This document shows, one piece after another, positions 17,998 to 26,442 of a DNA stretch of 36,817 nucleotides (its first letter is position 1; each line of letters begins with the position of its first letter). Location of the stretch: positions 1-36,817 of the forward strand of contig JADLDR010000147.1 in the NCBI GenBank assembly GCA_020846535.1, given 5' to 3'. The position numbers and the translations under genes were made by a program. Under the pieces are notes generated by a model. The model searched no databases. It was not told where the DNA came from and worked only from the letters and a program-made list of their open reading frames with translations. Source of the stretch: Armatimonadota bacterium (GTDB lineage Bacteria > Armatimonadota > JADLDR01).

Positions 17998-18810
17998 ATG
18001 ACCGCCGCCGCTTCCCAGGAGCTTCTTTTCCTGACCCCTCAGCAAAAACAATTCTTCGATGACAACGGCTACCTTAACATTAAATCCTTCTATTCTCCCC
18101 ATGAACTCGATGAAATGCGCCGTCAGTTCCACGAACTGGTGTCGCAAACGGAGAACCGCCCCAAAAACATGAGCTATGCCTTCATGCCGCAGGCGGAAGG
18201 CTATCCTGTCGACCCTTACAATCCCCTAAATGTGGTCGGCATGATGGATCACGTCCTGGCGAATGAATATTGGTTCGACCACTTCACCGACCCCCGTGTG
18301 GTCGCCGTCATGGTCGACCTTTTCGGCCCCAACATCGATTTCCACAACGGCAAAATCCGCAACAAGCCGCCCGGCTTCGTCTGCACCCAGGGCTGGCACC
18401 AGGACTGGCCCTATGAGCGCCATACCTCGCCCGACCTTGCCGCCGTGATCACCTATATCGAGGAAACCGGCTTCGAGGTCGGGGCCACCGAGGTCATCCC
18501 CGGCAGCCACCGGAAAGGCGAGTGGCCTACCTACAACGGTGTCTGCGTGGCCGACGATCTGGTCAAAGACGAAAAGCCGGTGGTCATGGCCGCCTCCGGG
18601 GGCGATATCGCCATTATCCACGTGATGGTACTGCACCGCGCCGGACACAACTTCACCCACACCTCCCGCCACGCCATCATCAATGAATACAAAACCGCCG
18701 AAACCATCGACCAGTGGAACAACCGCTGCGCCTTCGCGGGCCTCCCCCTCGCCCGGAGTCGCAAGCCCCTTATGCCCCGCGTCCACTGCCGGCAGGGGCG
18801 GCGGATTTAG
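17998..18810 (+). CDS. Phytanoyl-CoA dioxygenase family protein (second copy)
   Basis: A 270-aa PhyH-type oxygenase. It has H134-x-D136 in GWHQDWPYE, the distal H213 in VLHRAGHN, R224 in HTSRHAI as the 2-oxoglutarate Arg, and the family motif ATEVIPGSHRKGEW. It starts with an AAAGGAGG site 5 bases before the ATG. It is clearly diverged from the first PhyH protein, so the two likely act on different substrates or successive steps and not as a recent duplication. The extended tail after QWNNR is rich in Arg. Confidence 0.9.
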   Translation: MTAAASQELLFLTPQQKQFFDDNGYLNIKSFYSPHELDEMRRQFHELVSQTENRPKNMSYAFMPQAEGYPVDPYNPLNVVGMMDHVLANEYWFDHFTDPRVVAVMVDLFGPNIDFHNGKIRNKPPGFVCTQGWHQDWPYERHTSPDLAAVITYIEETGFEVGATEVIPGSHRKGEWPTYNGVCVADDLVKDEKPVVMAASGGDIAIIHVMVLHRAGHNFTHTSRHAIINEYKTAETIDQWNNRCAFAGLPLARSRKPLMPRVHCRQGRRI

Positions 18811-18814
18811 GTAT

Positions 18815-18895
18815 AGGGTGTAGGGTACTCAGGCGAAGGCTGCTGCAAAACCTGCGGCCCGTTTTCTATGCCCTATCCCCTAATCCCTACACCCT
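18815..18895. repeat. Facing copies of an 11-bp motif between PhyH and methyltransferase genes
   Basis: AGGGTGTAGGG (18815-18825) and its exact complement CCCTACACCCT (18885-18895) flank a 59-base spacer and could form a long-loop hairpin. A third copy, CCCTACACCCT, lies at 23431-23441. All are embedded in CCCTAA/CCCTAT-rich sequence. This looks like a small dispersed intergenic repeat family. Confidence 0.45.
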
Positions 18896-18912
18896 GTTCC
18901 CCCCTTGCGCGT

Positions 18913-20076
18913 ATGACCCTGGAAATCCTTAACCAGATACTTACCTCGCCTGCGATGCGGGATCTCCTGGCGGAATCGGTGGCATATGAGGGAGACTCGC
19001 TGCGGTTGCAGGCGTTTTTGCGCCGACAAGCGGTGTCGCCTGCGGTCTCACAGGCGCTGGCGGAGCTGGCCGAGCTGCGGCGGCGGGGGAGGGCCAAATT
19101 CAGCCGCGCCGACAGGATGTTTTTTACGAAGCAGGCGCTGGAGCAGGCCACTTGCGAGGCGGTGGCGACCCACCGGGCGCGGCGCTTTGAAGGCTTGCGG
19201 ACGGTGGCGGATCTCTGCTGCGGGATCGGCGGCGATTCTATCGCCCTGGCCCGTTATGCCGATGTGCTGGCCGTGGATAGGGACATGGCGCTCCTCAAAA
19301 TGGCGAGGGAGAACGCATCGGTTTGCGATGCGGCGGGCAGGATATATCCCGCCTGCGCCGATGTGACCCGTTTTCTGGCCCGGGCGGAGGCATATTTCAT
19401 CGATCCGTCCAGGCGAGTGGGGGGAAGGCGGGTGCAGGGGCTGGAAGAGATGAGTCCTCCGCTTTCGTTTGCAGGTGATTTGCTAGCCCGCTGCCCGCGC
19501 GTGGCGGTGAAGCTCTCCCCGGCGGCGGATTATGAGCCGGTTCCCTGGGATGGGGAGGTGGAGATTGTTTCGGAGGAGGGGGAGGCCAAAGAAGCGGTAC
19601 TCTGGCTGGCGGATTTTAAAAGCTGCCGGCGCAGGGCGACCCTGCTGCCCTCCGGCGCATCCCTGACGGATGAGCCGGTCGGCTCGCCTCCGGTTACGGA
19701 GCCGGGAGGGTTTCTCTATGAGCCGGATGCGGCTGTGCTTCGAGCACGCCTGACGGATGTGCTGGCGGCCCGGCTGGGCGCTTCGCCGATGGATAAGAGG
19801 ATCCCCTATCTGACCGCAAACGATCTGCGTGAAACGCCTTTCGCCGATGCTTACCGGATCGAGGGAATCGAGAAGCTGGATATCAAAACGATCCGCCGGA
19901 AGCTCCGCAAGAGCGGGATCGGGCGGATCGCTATCAAAAAGCGGGGAGTGGATATCTCCCCGCCAGAATTCGCGAAGAGTCTGGCCCTTGAAGGGCCGGG
20001 CGAGGTGGTGCTGGTTGTGACCCGGCTTCGGGGGCGGCCTTATGTCCTGTTCTGCTCCCCCGTTTCGCGCATTTGA
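18913..20076 (+). CDS. Class I SAM-dependent methyltransferase with THUMP-like C-terminus
   Basis: 387 aa from the ATG at 18913; there is no strong ribosome site, and an in-frame ATG at 18868 would add 15 residues of repeat-derived sequence. SAM-binding motif I is VADLCCGIGGDSIAL (98-112), followed by the acidic motif II (LAVDRDMALL). AYFIDPSRR (160-168) is the motif IV equivalent. The C-terminal part (IKTIRRKLRKSGIGRIAIKKRGVD) matches the THUMP-like domain of a widespread but poorly studied methyltransferase family, probably acting on RNA. It is unrelated to the sugar genes and converges with lepB, their 3' ends overlapping by 37 bases. Confidence 0.85.
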   Translation: MTLEILNQILTSPAMRDLLAESVAYEGDSLRLQAFLRRQAVSPAVSQALAELAELRRRGRAKFSRADRMFFTKQALEQATCEAVATHRARRFEGLRTVADLCCGIGGDSIALARYADVLAVDRDMALLKMARENASVCDAAGRIYPACADVTRFLARAEAYFIDPSRRVGGRRVQGLEEMSPPLSFAGDLLARCPRVAVKLSPAADYEPVPWDGEVEIVSEEGEAKEAVLWLADFKSCRRRATLLPSGASLTDEPVGSPPVTEPGGFLYEPDAAVLRARLTDVLAARLGASPMDKRIPYLTANDLRETPFADAYRIEGIEKLDIKTIRRKLRKSGIGRIAIKKRGVDISPPEFAKSLALEGPGEVVLVVTRLRGRPYVLFCSPVSRI

Positions 20077-20636
20077 GGGCAGAGCGGCTGGCCTTCGATC
20101 ACAGGCGGCACATTGGTCGTTTCCGGCCCGACGGAGGTGGCGAGGGCAGACCGCCTGGGGCCGTATTTGACCACCCCGATTACATCGGACACCGGAACCA
20201 GCCCGAAATCGCGACTGTCGCAGGTGGCGATGCCCGTGCCGACCACATAGATATAATCCTTCGGAACGCGGATGTGAATCAATTGAGCCTGGGTATCCTC
20301 GATAACAAGCTTCTTGAGCCTGCGCCATCGCTGCTCCTGAGACGGCTGTACCAGGGTAGACTGACCGATATCGGAATAATAAACCTCGGCGACTTTATCG
20401 CCCTGAACCGCATGCACCTTTTTGATGGAGGTGATTCCCTTATACTTAAAAACGACCACGCTCCCGCGCTGAATTTCTTTTTTCGCGAATCGGTTGAGAA
20501 CCAGCACATCGCCGGTTCTCAGAAACGGCTCCATTGACTGGCCGATCACCACGCACATGCGCCAGGGAAACAGCAAAAGGGCCAGCGCGCCGAAGGGCAC
20601 TGCCAGACCTAAAATCCATTTTCTCTTGCTCGACAT
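20040..20636 (-). CDS. lepB: Signal peptidase I
   Basis: 198 aa. The start at 20636 is chosen for GAGGG 7 bases upstream; earlier in-frame ATGs lack one. One N-terminal membrane anchor spans residues 7-32. The catalytic Ser34 lies in IGQSMEP, the general-base Lys72 in SIKKVHAVQGD, and the S26 box continues with TGDVLVLNR and IYVVGTG. It removes signal peptides at the outer face of the membrane, which fits the many secreted proteins nearby. It is a small Gram-positive-like form. The C-terminal 30 residues beyond the last conserved strand are polar and overlap the opposing gene. Confidence 0.92.
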   Translation of the reverse strand: MSSKRKWILGLAVPFGALALLLFPWRMCVVIGQSMEPFLRTGDVLVLNRFAKKEIQRGSVVVFKYKGITSIKKVHAVQGDKVAEVYYSDIGQSTLVQPSQEQRWRRLKKLVIEDTQAQLIHIRVPKDYIYVVGTGIATCDSRDFGLVPVSDVIGVVKYGPRRSALATSVGPETTNVPPVIEGQPLCPQMRETGEQNRT

Positions 20637-20713
20637 CCTATCACCCTCGATCAATAACATCGCCGCATACAGGCGCAACGCGGCGGACTCTACAGAAGCG
20701 GCTCCGATCTTCC

Positions 20714-20753
20714 CTATCTTAATATGCCCGAATCAGCTCGAAAATTAAGATAG
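20714..20753. promoter_or_regulatory. 10-bp inverted repeat upstream of lepB
   Basis: CTATCTTAAT (20714-20723) faces ATTAAGATAG (20744-20753) across 20 bases. It lies in the AT-rich 248-base gap between lepB and the GH20/GH84-like gene. Beside it GTAAC repeats directly in GTAACGGATCGGTAAC. It could be an operator for lepB or part of a weak terminator-like hairpin. The rest of the gap shows no gene. Confidence 0.4.
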
Positions 20754-20884
20754 TTTTTGTAACGGATCGGTAACAAAAGCTTGTGGCTTCGCTGCCGGGA
20801 AAAGCCTTTGGGAAAAATCTACCCTTTGAGGAAGATTTCACAATTAGATGAATATACCATATTTGATGGCGGCCTGTCAGCGGA

Positions 20885-22423
20885 TCACCCCAGCCGCTCC
20901 CGAAGAAAGCGGACGGCCCCGGAAATCCGGTCGAAATGCCGGGCGGCCCGAGCCTGGGGTACCGGGGATGCATGGCCCCTGAAACGGCGCTGCGCCTGGG
21001 CCAGGAGTTTGGAACACTGATCCAGCGTCCATCGCTCTTTGGCGTCGCTCCGGCCTCCCAGGGCCACCGAGAGAAGGGCATAGTGGTAGAAATCGTTCAG
21101 CCGCTGCATCCAGGCATGCGTCCCTTCTCCGAAGAGGTCTTCAATGATCTTTCTCTCCGCCCGCCCTTGCTCGAAGCCGGAAGGATTCCAGGCGAACATG
21201 CCCCACAGAGCGGCGGCGTATTCGTTTCCCGGCAGGCCTTCTCCCTGGGGAGCGATCCAGGCGGAGGCGACCCACGATTCGATCTGCCTGAGCCGGGGCA
21301 GAGGGTCGGTGTCGGCGTGGAGTTCCCCGCCGCTCCAGTTGACTCCGGTGTTCCACCCGCAAACCAGTTCATCGTACCCTTCGTAATCGGGCAGCAGGTG
21401 GCGGGAGGTCGGGTTCCACCAGGCCAGCGAGCGTGGCCCTGCATAGGCGAACGAAACCCGGTCAGCCTGCGGCGCGGGGGAATCATGGGATAGAGTCAGC
21501 AGGCAAAACGGCCCGGTCTCTTCCGGAGCGTCGGCGGCTGTCAGGCAATCGACAGACCCATCATCAGGGAGAGCGTCCCGGAAAATGGCGACATACGGTG
21601 CAAAAGGGGCGGTTTTTCCGGGAAGGCCACCGGCGGACGGCAAAAAGCTCTCCGGACTGTCCGGCCAGAAGAGGATGCCTCCCGCGCCCCATTCCAGCCA
21701 GACAAGCGTTTCCCGGCGGAGACGGGCCATCGTTTCCTCATCGGTTCGGCCCAGCGCCCTCACACCGCCGTATACCGCGATGCCCCGCCCGGACGCCTCA
21801 CGAATCAGTTCCGGCAGGGCCCCTCTTCTTGCGCTGTCATCCGAGGGAAAGAGGATATGAAGCGCATTCAGCCGGGCATAGGCCAGCCAGTCCAGAAAAG
21901 CGATCCATGCATTCCGATCCTGCCAGGGGAATTCATCGGGCCGGCCCAGCCCGTGCGCGAGCAGGCCCCGCCTGGCGATCCGGGGATGATCGACTATACC
22001 GGCCTCCGGCAAAACGACATCCCCCTGCCGCACCTCCAGGCAATCGAAGAAAGCACGAGCGGCGTAAAGCGGCTGGCCGGTCAGGACAGCGATAGTACGG
22101 CCCTCGAAGCACCCTACCTCGATGCGATATCCTTCGGGGCTGGCCTCTTCAGGGAAGGCAATGCCAAGCTGTCGGCAGGCGCTTTCCCGCCACAGGCCGG
22201 GCGGGGCGATCACCAGAACCGGCTCATTGGAACCTTCTCCGGGCGAGAACGGCTCTACGGCGATTCCAAACCGGCCCTCCAATGCCTGTGTCAAATAAAC
22301 GGAGGCATTCCCCGCCAGCCCGGATCCCGGCTCGGGCCATACCCGGATGCGTTCCCCCAGGGGCAGCGATAACCCTGAACGCTGAGCCAAGGATTCTGGG
22401 GATGGATAAATATCAGGCTGCAT
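20885..22423 (-). CDS. GH20/GH84-like TIM-barrel protein, activity uncertain
   Basis: 512 aa. The ATG at 22423 has AAGGAGG 6 bases upstream; a GTG one codon earlier is too close. There is no signal peptide. Residues about 20-125 look like the zincin-like N-domain that precedes GH20/GH84 barrels (VYLTQALEGRFG, GYRIEV, PLYAARAFFDCL). The barrel begins at HPRIARRGLLAHGLGRPDEF and holds LDWLAYARLNALHILF. The following strand, GAGGILFWPDSPESF, is where these families carry a catalytic Asp-Asp or Asp-Glu pair; only one Asp is seen. It may be inactive or have another mechanism. The closest role is hexosaminidase-like. The promoter side carries the dyad CCTTAT/ATAAGG at about 22433-22449. Confidence 0.6.
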   Translation of the reverse strand: MQPDIYPSPESLAQRSGLSLPLGERIRVWPEPGSGLAGNASVYLTQALEGRFGIAVEPFSPGEGSNEPVLVIAPPGLWRESACRQLGIAFPEEASPEGYRIEVGCFEGRTIAVLTGQPLYAARAFFDCLEVRQGDVVLPEAGIVDHPRIARRGLLAHGLGRPDEFPWQDRNAWIAFLDWLAYARLNALHILFPSDDSARRGALPELIREASGRGIAVYGGVRALGRTDEETMARLRRETLVWLEWGAGGILFWPDSPESFLPSAGGLPGKTAPFAPYVAIFRDALPDDGSVDCLTAADAPEETGPFCLLTLSHDSPAPQADRVSFAYAGPRSLAWWNPTSRHLLPDYEGYDELVCGWNTGVNWSGGELHADTDPLPRLRQIESWVASAWIAPQGEGLPGNEYAAALWGMFAWNPSGFEQGRAERKIIEDLFGEGTHAWMQRLNDFYHYALLSVALGGRSDAKERWTLDQCSKLLAQAQRRFRGHASPVPQARAARHFDRISGAVRFLRERLG

Positions 22424-22597
22424 CACCGCCCTCCTTATCCGATATAAGGAAGTTTCCCTTTAGAAAAGGAGCATTCCTCCTTATCGGGCTTAAGATTTCT
22501 GCTCGAATATCCATCCCATGCTGCGTCAGCTCTCCGGGGGATCCAGCCGGTTATCCGCAGGTACGACCCCGCGCCCGTCCCGTACGTGCCCGTCCAT

Positions 22598-22912
22598 CTA
22601 GGGCTTCCCTTTATCGGCGATCACCTTCAGGTTTACCGGATAGGGTTCGTTCCCGAAACAGGCGTTCTCGATCCTCACCGCTGCAAATCCTGCCGCCTGC
22701 AACAGGTGTGCGATAGACGCCCGCGTAGAGGTACTTGTGCATCTGGCATGGCCCATTGTGCGGCTCCGGGGCCCCATGCGTATACCGACTTCATATAACC
22801 CGAACTCCGCCCCGACCTGGCCGGGCACCCCCGCCTGCCGAAGCCGGGCGATCATGGCGAAGTCCGGCAGCCAGTTCATCACCAGTCGGCCTGTGGGGGT
22901 GAGCGCCCGGCG
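22598..22912 (-). pseudogene. 3' remnant of a SAM-dependent methyltransferase with two compensating frameshifts
   Basis: On the minus strand the frame reads ALTPTGRLVMNWLPDF, FGLYEV, and after a break TRASIAHLLQAAGF and NEPYPVNLKVIA, the tail of a class I methyltransferase. The middle (about 22725-22793) is nonsense in that frame, but a shifted frame gives RYTHGAPEPHNGP and CQMHKYLY, exactly what the family has there. Thus one indel near 22790 and another near 22725 cancel out. The 5' part of the gene is replaced by transposase sequence at about 22913. No function is expected. Confidence 0.75.
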
Positions 22913-23389
22913 ATAGGCCTTCAGCCGCTGAATTGTCGCCGGCGACAGCGGGGCCTCCTCCCCTAACCGCCCCCGCAGGGCCAGGTCGAAATCCCCTAGC
23001 GCCAAGCCATGCAAGTATAACTGCGGTAGCAACTCCGCCACCGCCTGGCTCCGCTGAGCCAACAACGGCAACCCTCGGCTCTCCAACCGCTCCTCGATCC
23101 CGCGCACCCGAGGCCGGCGTACCGTCACTTGCCTACACGTCCATCCCACCTGCCGCGCTTTCCCATAGCCATTGCGATAACCTGTACTCGCCTCCCCTTC
23201 GTCCCGCCGCTTCTACTTCACTCGCCCCAGAAACTCGGTCACTTCCGCTTCCAACAGGTCTTGTAGCCACCTCTGAATCTGCTCCCGCACCCGTCCTTCC
23301 AGACTCTCCCCCCACACCCCTGGCGCTTCTGTTCTCCGGTATCCACCGGTTTTTCGTTCTCACTGAGAGGATACCACCGCCTTGCTCAT
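22913..23389 (-). pseudogene. IS256-family transposase N-terminal remnant
   Basis: From an ATG at 23389 one frame reads MSKAVVSSQ, stop, ERKTGGYRR, VWGESLEGRVREQIQRWL, QDLLEAEVTEFLGRVK, stop, then GYRNGYGKARQ, RRPRVRG and QAVAELLPQLYLHGLALGDF, ending at SPATIQRLKA. This is the N-terminal DNA-binding half of an IS256/mutator-type transposase. In-frame stops lie at 23360-23362 (TGA) and 23213-23215 (TAG). The DDE catalytic half is absent: sequence passes directly into methyltransferase. TACACACC just upstream resembles an IS256-type end. It is a dead insertion-sequence fragment. Confidence 0.75.
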
Positions 23390-23452
23390 CTTGACAATTT
23401 ACACACCTTTTGATTTTACCTCTTCCGAAACCCTACACCCTAACCCCTATAC

Positions 23453-24811
23453 TCACATTCCCGGATAGAGCGTATTGTTGTAGAGCGTTGGAATCGCCAG
23501 AGGGCGGGCATTGGCGTGGATGGAGGCCCCACGGGAGCCGAAGAAGAAGACTTCCTCCCGGCTGTCGCCCCAGACATCGGCACGGAGACAATAGGAGTAG
23601 GCTTTACGGTCTTCGGGGGTGCGGTCGGGGGTGAAGGCCATGTGGAGGGTGTCCACGACCCGGCCCTCCCCGTCATAGATGGCGGCTGGCTCCTTTGCGC
23701 CGCGGTTGCAGACCAGGATGCACCGGAGGCTGTCCCCTCCCATCCAGTCTATACCCACAATGGCCGCAGCCCAACTGCCCGGGGGCTGGACTCTGCGCCA
23801 GATCTCTCTGCCGTCCGGGTCGTAGAGGTAGAGAGTGGCCGGGCCGCCGCCCTCGGTGCGGGGATGGCCGCGGTCGATCACCATGAACTGAACTTCCGAA
23901 TCGCTCCGGAAGCGGCCTGCCACCACATGCTGCGCTTCGGCCAGAGGATGATGCCAGAGTCGCCTGCCCCTGACATCCAGGCAGTGGATGCCGCCGTTTC
24001 CGAAGAGGAGCCGCCACGATTTATCGGCCAACTGCACGATATAGGCGGCGTCCTGATGCGCCCCGGCAGGATCGTTGTTGAAGAGAACTCTGCCGTCATG
24101 GTCGATGAGGGCGGAGCCTACGAACGCCTCGTCCCTGCCGTCGCCGTCCACATCGGCGATGGCCGGGAAGTGGCCGGGAGACCCTTCCCAGTGCCAGAGG
24201 ACTTGAGCATTATGGCCCACGCCCCACATATTCCAGTAGCGGTCTTTGATCACCAGATCCTCGCGGCGGCCCCTGCCGGTCAGGTCGGCGAAGAGAAAGC
24301 AGTCGTCCGCCGGGGCCGGGAGTGGGAAAGAGGCTTTCTCCCGGCCCGTCCTGCCGTCGAGGACGATCATGGCGGCATGGCCTTCATAGCGGCGTGCGCG
24401 CTCCCGCTCTCCCCCTTCCAGCAGCACCGGCTCCGCATAGCGGGCCTGGCGGATATAGAGGGCTTCATTGGCCCCGTCCCCATCCCAGTCGTAAATCTGG
24501 ACGGGCAGATCGCCATAGATGCGGCCATTGTCCGGCGAAGGCTTGCCCGACTGCCAGAGAACTTCTCCCTGAATGGTCGTTGCGGTCAGGCAGGTGATCT
24601 CGCGTGTCTCGTAGATGCTCTGCGCGAAGAGCAGGTCGGGCGCTCCATCTCCGTCAAGGTCGCCGATCCGGAGCGTTTCGGCCCCGAAATCCTTCACATC
24701 GATGGCGCTTACCAGATGGGTTGTCATCGGCTTCATCCTTTCGGCAGGCCCGGCCATCAGGTCGGGCACCCAGGCCAGGCCTGCCAGCAACGTCCGCAGC
24801 GGCGTCATCAT
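23453..24811 (-). CDS. FG-GAP/VCBS-repeat propeller protein (PL11-like possible)
   Basis: 452 aa from the ATG at 24811, six bases after the upstream gene's stop. An in-frame ATG at 24727 with AAAGGA upstream could be the true start, in which case no export signal remains. Calcium-binding D-x-D-x-D-G repeats occur as LRIGDLDGDG, YDWDGDG, ADLTGRG and AIADVDGDGRDEA, spread along the chain as in seven- or eight-bladed propellers. The blade pattern with NGGIHCLDVRGRRLWHHPL and TLYLYDPDGREIW recalls PL11 rhamnogalacturonan lyases and related uncharacterised proteins, but I cannot see a decisive active site. Confidence 0.7.
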   Translation of the reverse strand: MMTPLRTLLAGLAWVPDLMAGPAERMKPMTTHLVSAIDVKDFGAETLRIGDLDGDGAPDLLFAQSIYETREITCLTATTIQGEVLWQSGKPSPDNGRIYGDLPVQIYDWDGDGANEALYIRQARYAEPVLLEGGERERARRYEGHAAMIVLDGRTGREKASFPLPAPADDCFLFADLTGRGRREDLVIKDRYWNMWGVGHNAQVLWHWEGSPGHFPAIADVDGDGRDEAFVGSALIDHDGRVLFNNDPAGAHQDAAYIVQLADKSWRLLFGNGGIHCLDVRGRRLWHHPLAEAQHVVAGRFRSDSEVQFMVIDRGHPRTEGGGPATLYLYDPDGREIWRRVQPPGSWAAAIVGIDWMGGDSLRCILVCNRGAKEPAAIYDGEGRVVDTLHMAFTPDRTPEDRKAYSYCLRADVWGDSREEVFFFGSRGASIHANARPLAIPTLYNNTLYPGM

Positions 24812-24817
24812 TCTGCC

Positions 24818-26365
24818 TCAGCGGACCCGGATCGCTCTCCGGGCGGTGTAAGTATGTCCGAACATATCGGTCGTTCGGACATGGATCAGATGGGTTCCTG
24901 CGGGAGCGCCGGCGGGCAGGAACGCCCGCCAGATGTGGGACGTGTCGCTTGCCCCTGGCAGCTTGCGGCCTGCGGGGGGATTCGGCCCGGCCTCCGCTTT
25001 CTTGATCGCCACGAAATAGGGGTCCTGGCGGGTGATCGGCTGCATGATGGCCCACGGCCCCTGATCGCCCAGGCGCATCTCGACCTTCGATCTCTCCGAC
25101 CCGGCGAAGACATTGACCGCCACTTCCGTTTTGCCGGTTTCCCCGGCGGCGACCTCTTCAGGGGCGTATAGATTCATCTGGTAGTGCGCGGGACGGCGGG
25201 CGGCCTTGAACTCCACCGCATATCGGGTTCGGTCGAAGGTGACGATAGAATAGCCGTTCGGGGCACCGTCGGACATGGTGGCATGGGGAATGCCGGTCTC
25301 GTCGGGAGCGCCGGTCCACCAGCCGCCGCAGGCGGTGGCGTGAACCAGGTGGTGGTGGGGCCTGACGCCCGGCCAGCCGTCTTTTTTTCCGAGGAAATGA
25401 TGGGCCTGGGTGTGGCGGTGGGCGGAGATCGAAAAGGTGTGCGGGCGGGCTGCCAACAGGCGGTAGATAGCCTCTTTTTCCGCCGTTTGCATGATCGGGA
25501 TGTGCATCATCAGGACGACCAGTTGGCCTTTGGGGGTCAGGGCCAGGTCGTTTTTGAGGAATTCCAACTGCGCGGCCCCGATGCCCCCCCGGTAGCGCCC
25601 CTCTCCCTGCGAATCCACATCATTCAAAATCACGAAATGCACCGGGCCGTAGTCATAGGCGTAGTAGGACGGGCCGAACACCCTCTCGAAGGATTCGTCG
25701 GAAAGGTTGTCGTCCGGATAGTCGAAATTCATATCATGGTTTCCCAGGACGTTGTGCCAGGGGATGCCGATCAGCCCAACGGTCTTCGCCAGCGGCTCCC
25801 AGAGGGGCGGGGCCTCATGCGCCAGGTCGCCCAGGGTCACGCCGAAGGCCGCCTCCACCCCGATCAATTCCTCCACAATGTCGTGAGCCAGATAATCGAC
25901 ATCCTCCTGGGAGCCGGTCTGGGTGTCGCCAAACAATACAACGCGGAACCGGTTCGGTTCCTTTTTAGGGCAAAGAGGAAAGTCCACCGAGGCGGGCAGA
26001 GGGCCGGTAGGGGCGGCACCCGGGAATTTCATCTTCGGGGATCCGCCCGGCTTGTGGATATAATAGAATTGCGGCAGATTCTGCGCGCTTAAAGGGCTTT
26101 GCCAGCCGCGCGGCTTCACCACAAAGAGAATCGTATCCTCCGAGACGGGCAGGCGGTAGCGCCCCGCCGCATCGGTTTTTACAACCTCTTTGCCGTTGGA
26201 GACATGCACTCCGGCCAGCCCCTTTTCGCCGGGGTCCCGGGTACGGTTTTTGTTGGCGTCCTCATAGACAAAACCGGTAGCCGTCCGGCTTTCCGCCCCG
26301 GCGGGATCGTAGCCGCCGGCCAGAACGAACGAAACGAGACAAAGAATAAGGTGGATTTTTCGCAT
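24818..26365 (-). CDS. Secreted calcineurin-like metallophosphoesterase
   Basis: 515 aa. The start is at 26365 with GGAGA 5 bases upstream, giving a Sec signal peptide (MRKIHLILCLVSFVLAGG). Residues about 30-95 are a SdrD-B-like/carboxypeptidase-regulatory-like beta-domain (GFVYEDANKNRTRDPGEKGL). The metallophosphoesterase core follows: VLFGDTQTG, VTLGDLAHEA, NVLGNHDMNFD (the GNHD signature), MMHIPIM and SAHRHTQAHH, providing the two-metal site with the modification DTQ for the usual D-x-H. A C-terminal beta-sandwich ends the protein. The family hydrolyses phosphoesters, but the substrate is unknown. It is followed by the FG-GAP gene in one likely transcript. Confidence 0.85.
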   Translation of the reverse strand: MRKIHLILCLVSFVLAGGYDPAGAESRTATGFVYEDANKNRTRDPGEKGLAGVHVSNGKEVVKTDAAGRYRLPVSEDTILFVVKPRGWQSPLSAQNLPQFYYIHKPGGSPKMKFPGAAPTGPLPASVDFPLCPKKEPNRFRVVLFGDTQTGSQEDVDYLAHDIVEELIGVEAAFGVTLGDLAHEAPPLWEPLAKTVGLIGIPWHNVLGNHDMNFDYPDDNLSDESFERVFGPSYYAYDYGPVHFVILNDVDSQGEGRYRGGIGAAQLEFLKNDLALTPKGQLVVLMMHIPIMQTAEKEAIYRLLAARPHTFSISAHRHTQAHHFLGKKDGWPGVRPHHHLVHATACGGWWTGAPDETGIPHATMSDGAPNGYSIVTFDRTRYAVEFKAARRPAHYQMNLYAPEEVAAGETGKTEVAVNVFAGSERSKVEMRLGDQGPWAIMQPITRQDPYFVAIKKAEAGPNPPAGRKLPGASDTSHIWRAFLPAGAPAGTHLIHVRTTDMFGHTYTARRAIRVR

Positions 26366-26442
26366 CGATTTCTCCGGATCAGGATTTTCGCTTTGATGAG
26401 GCAGGCCGCATCGACGGATGTTTTGATAACAGGCGCTTAAAG

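Noticed and set aside
22460..22475. Leader mini-cistron (ATG at 22474, minus strand) upstream of the GH20/GH84-like gene
   Set aside because: The Shine-Dalgarno-like AAGGAGG is only one base from the ATG and the frame has four codons.
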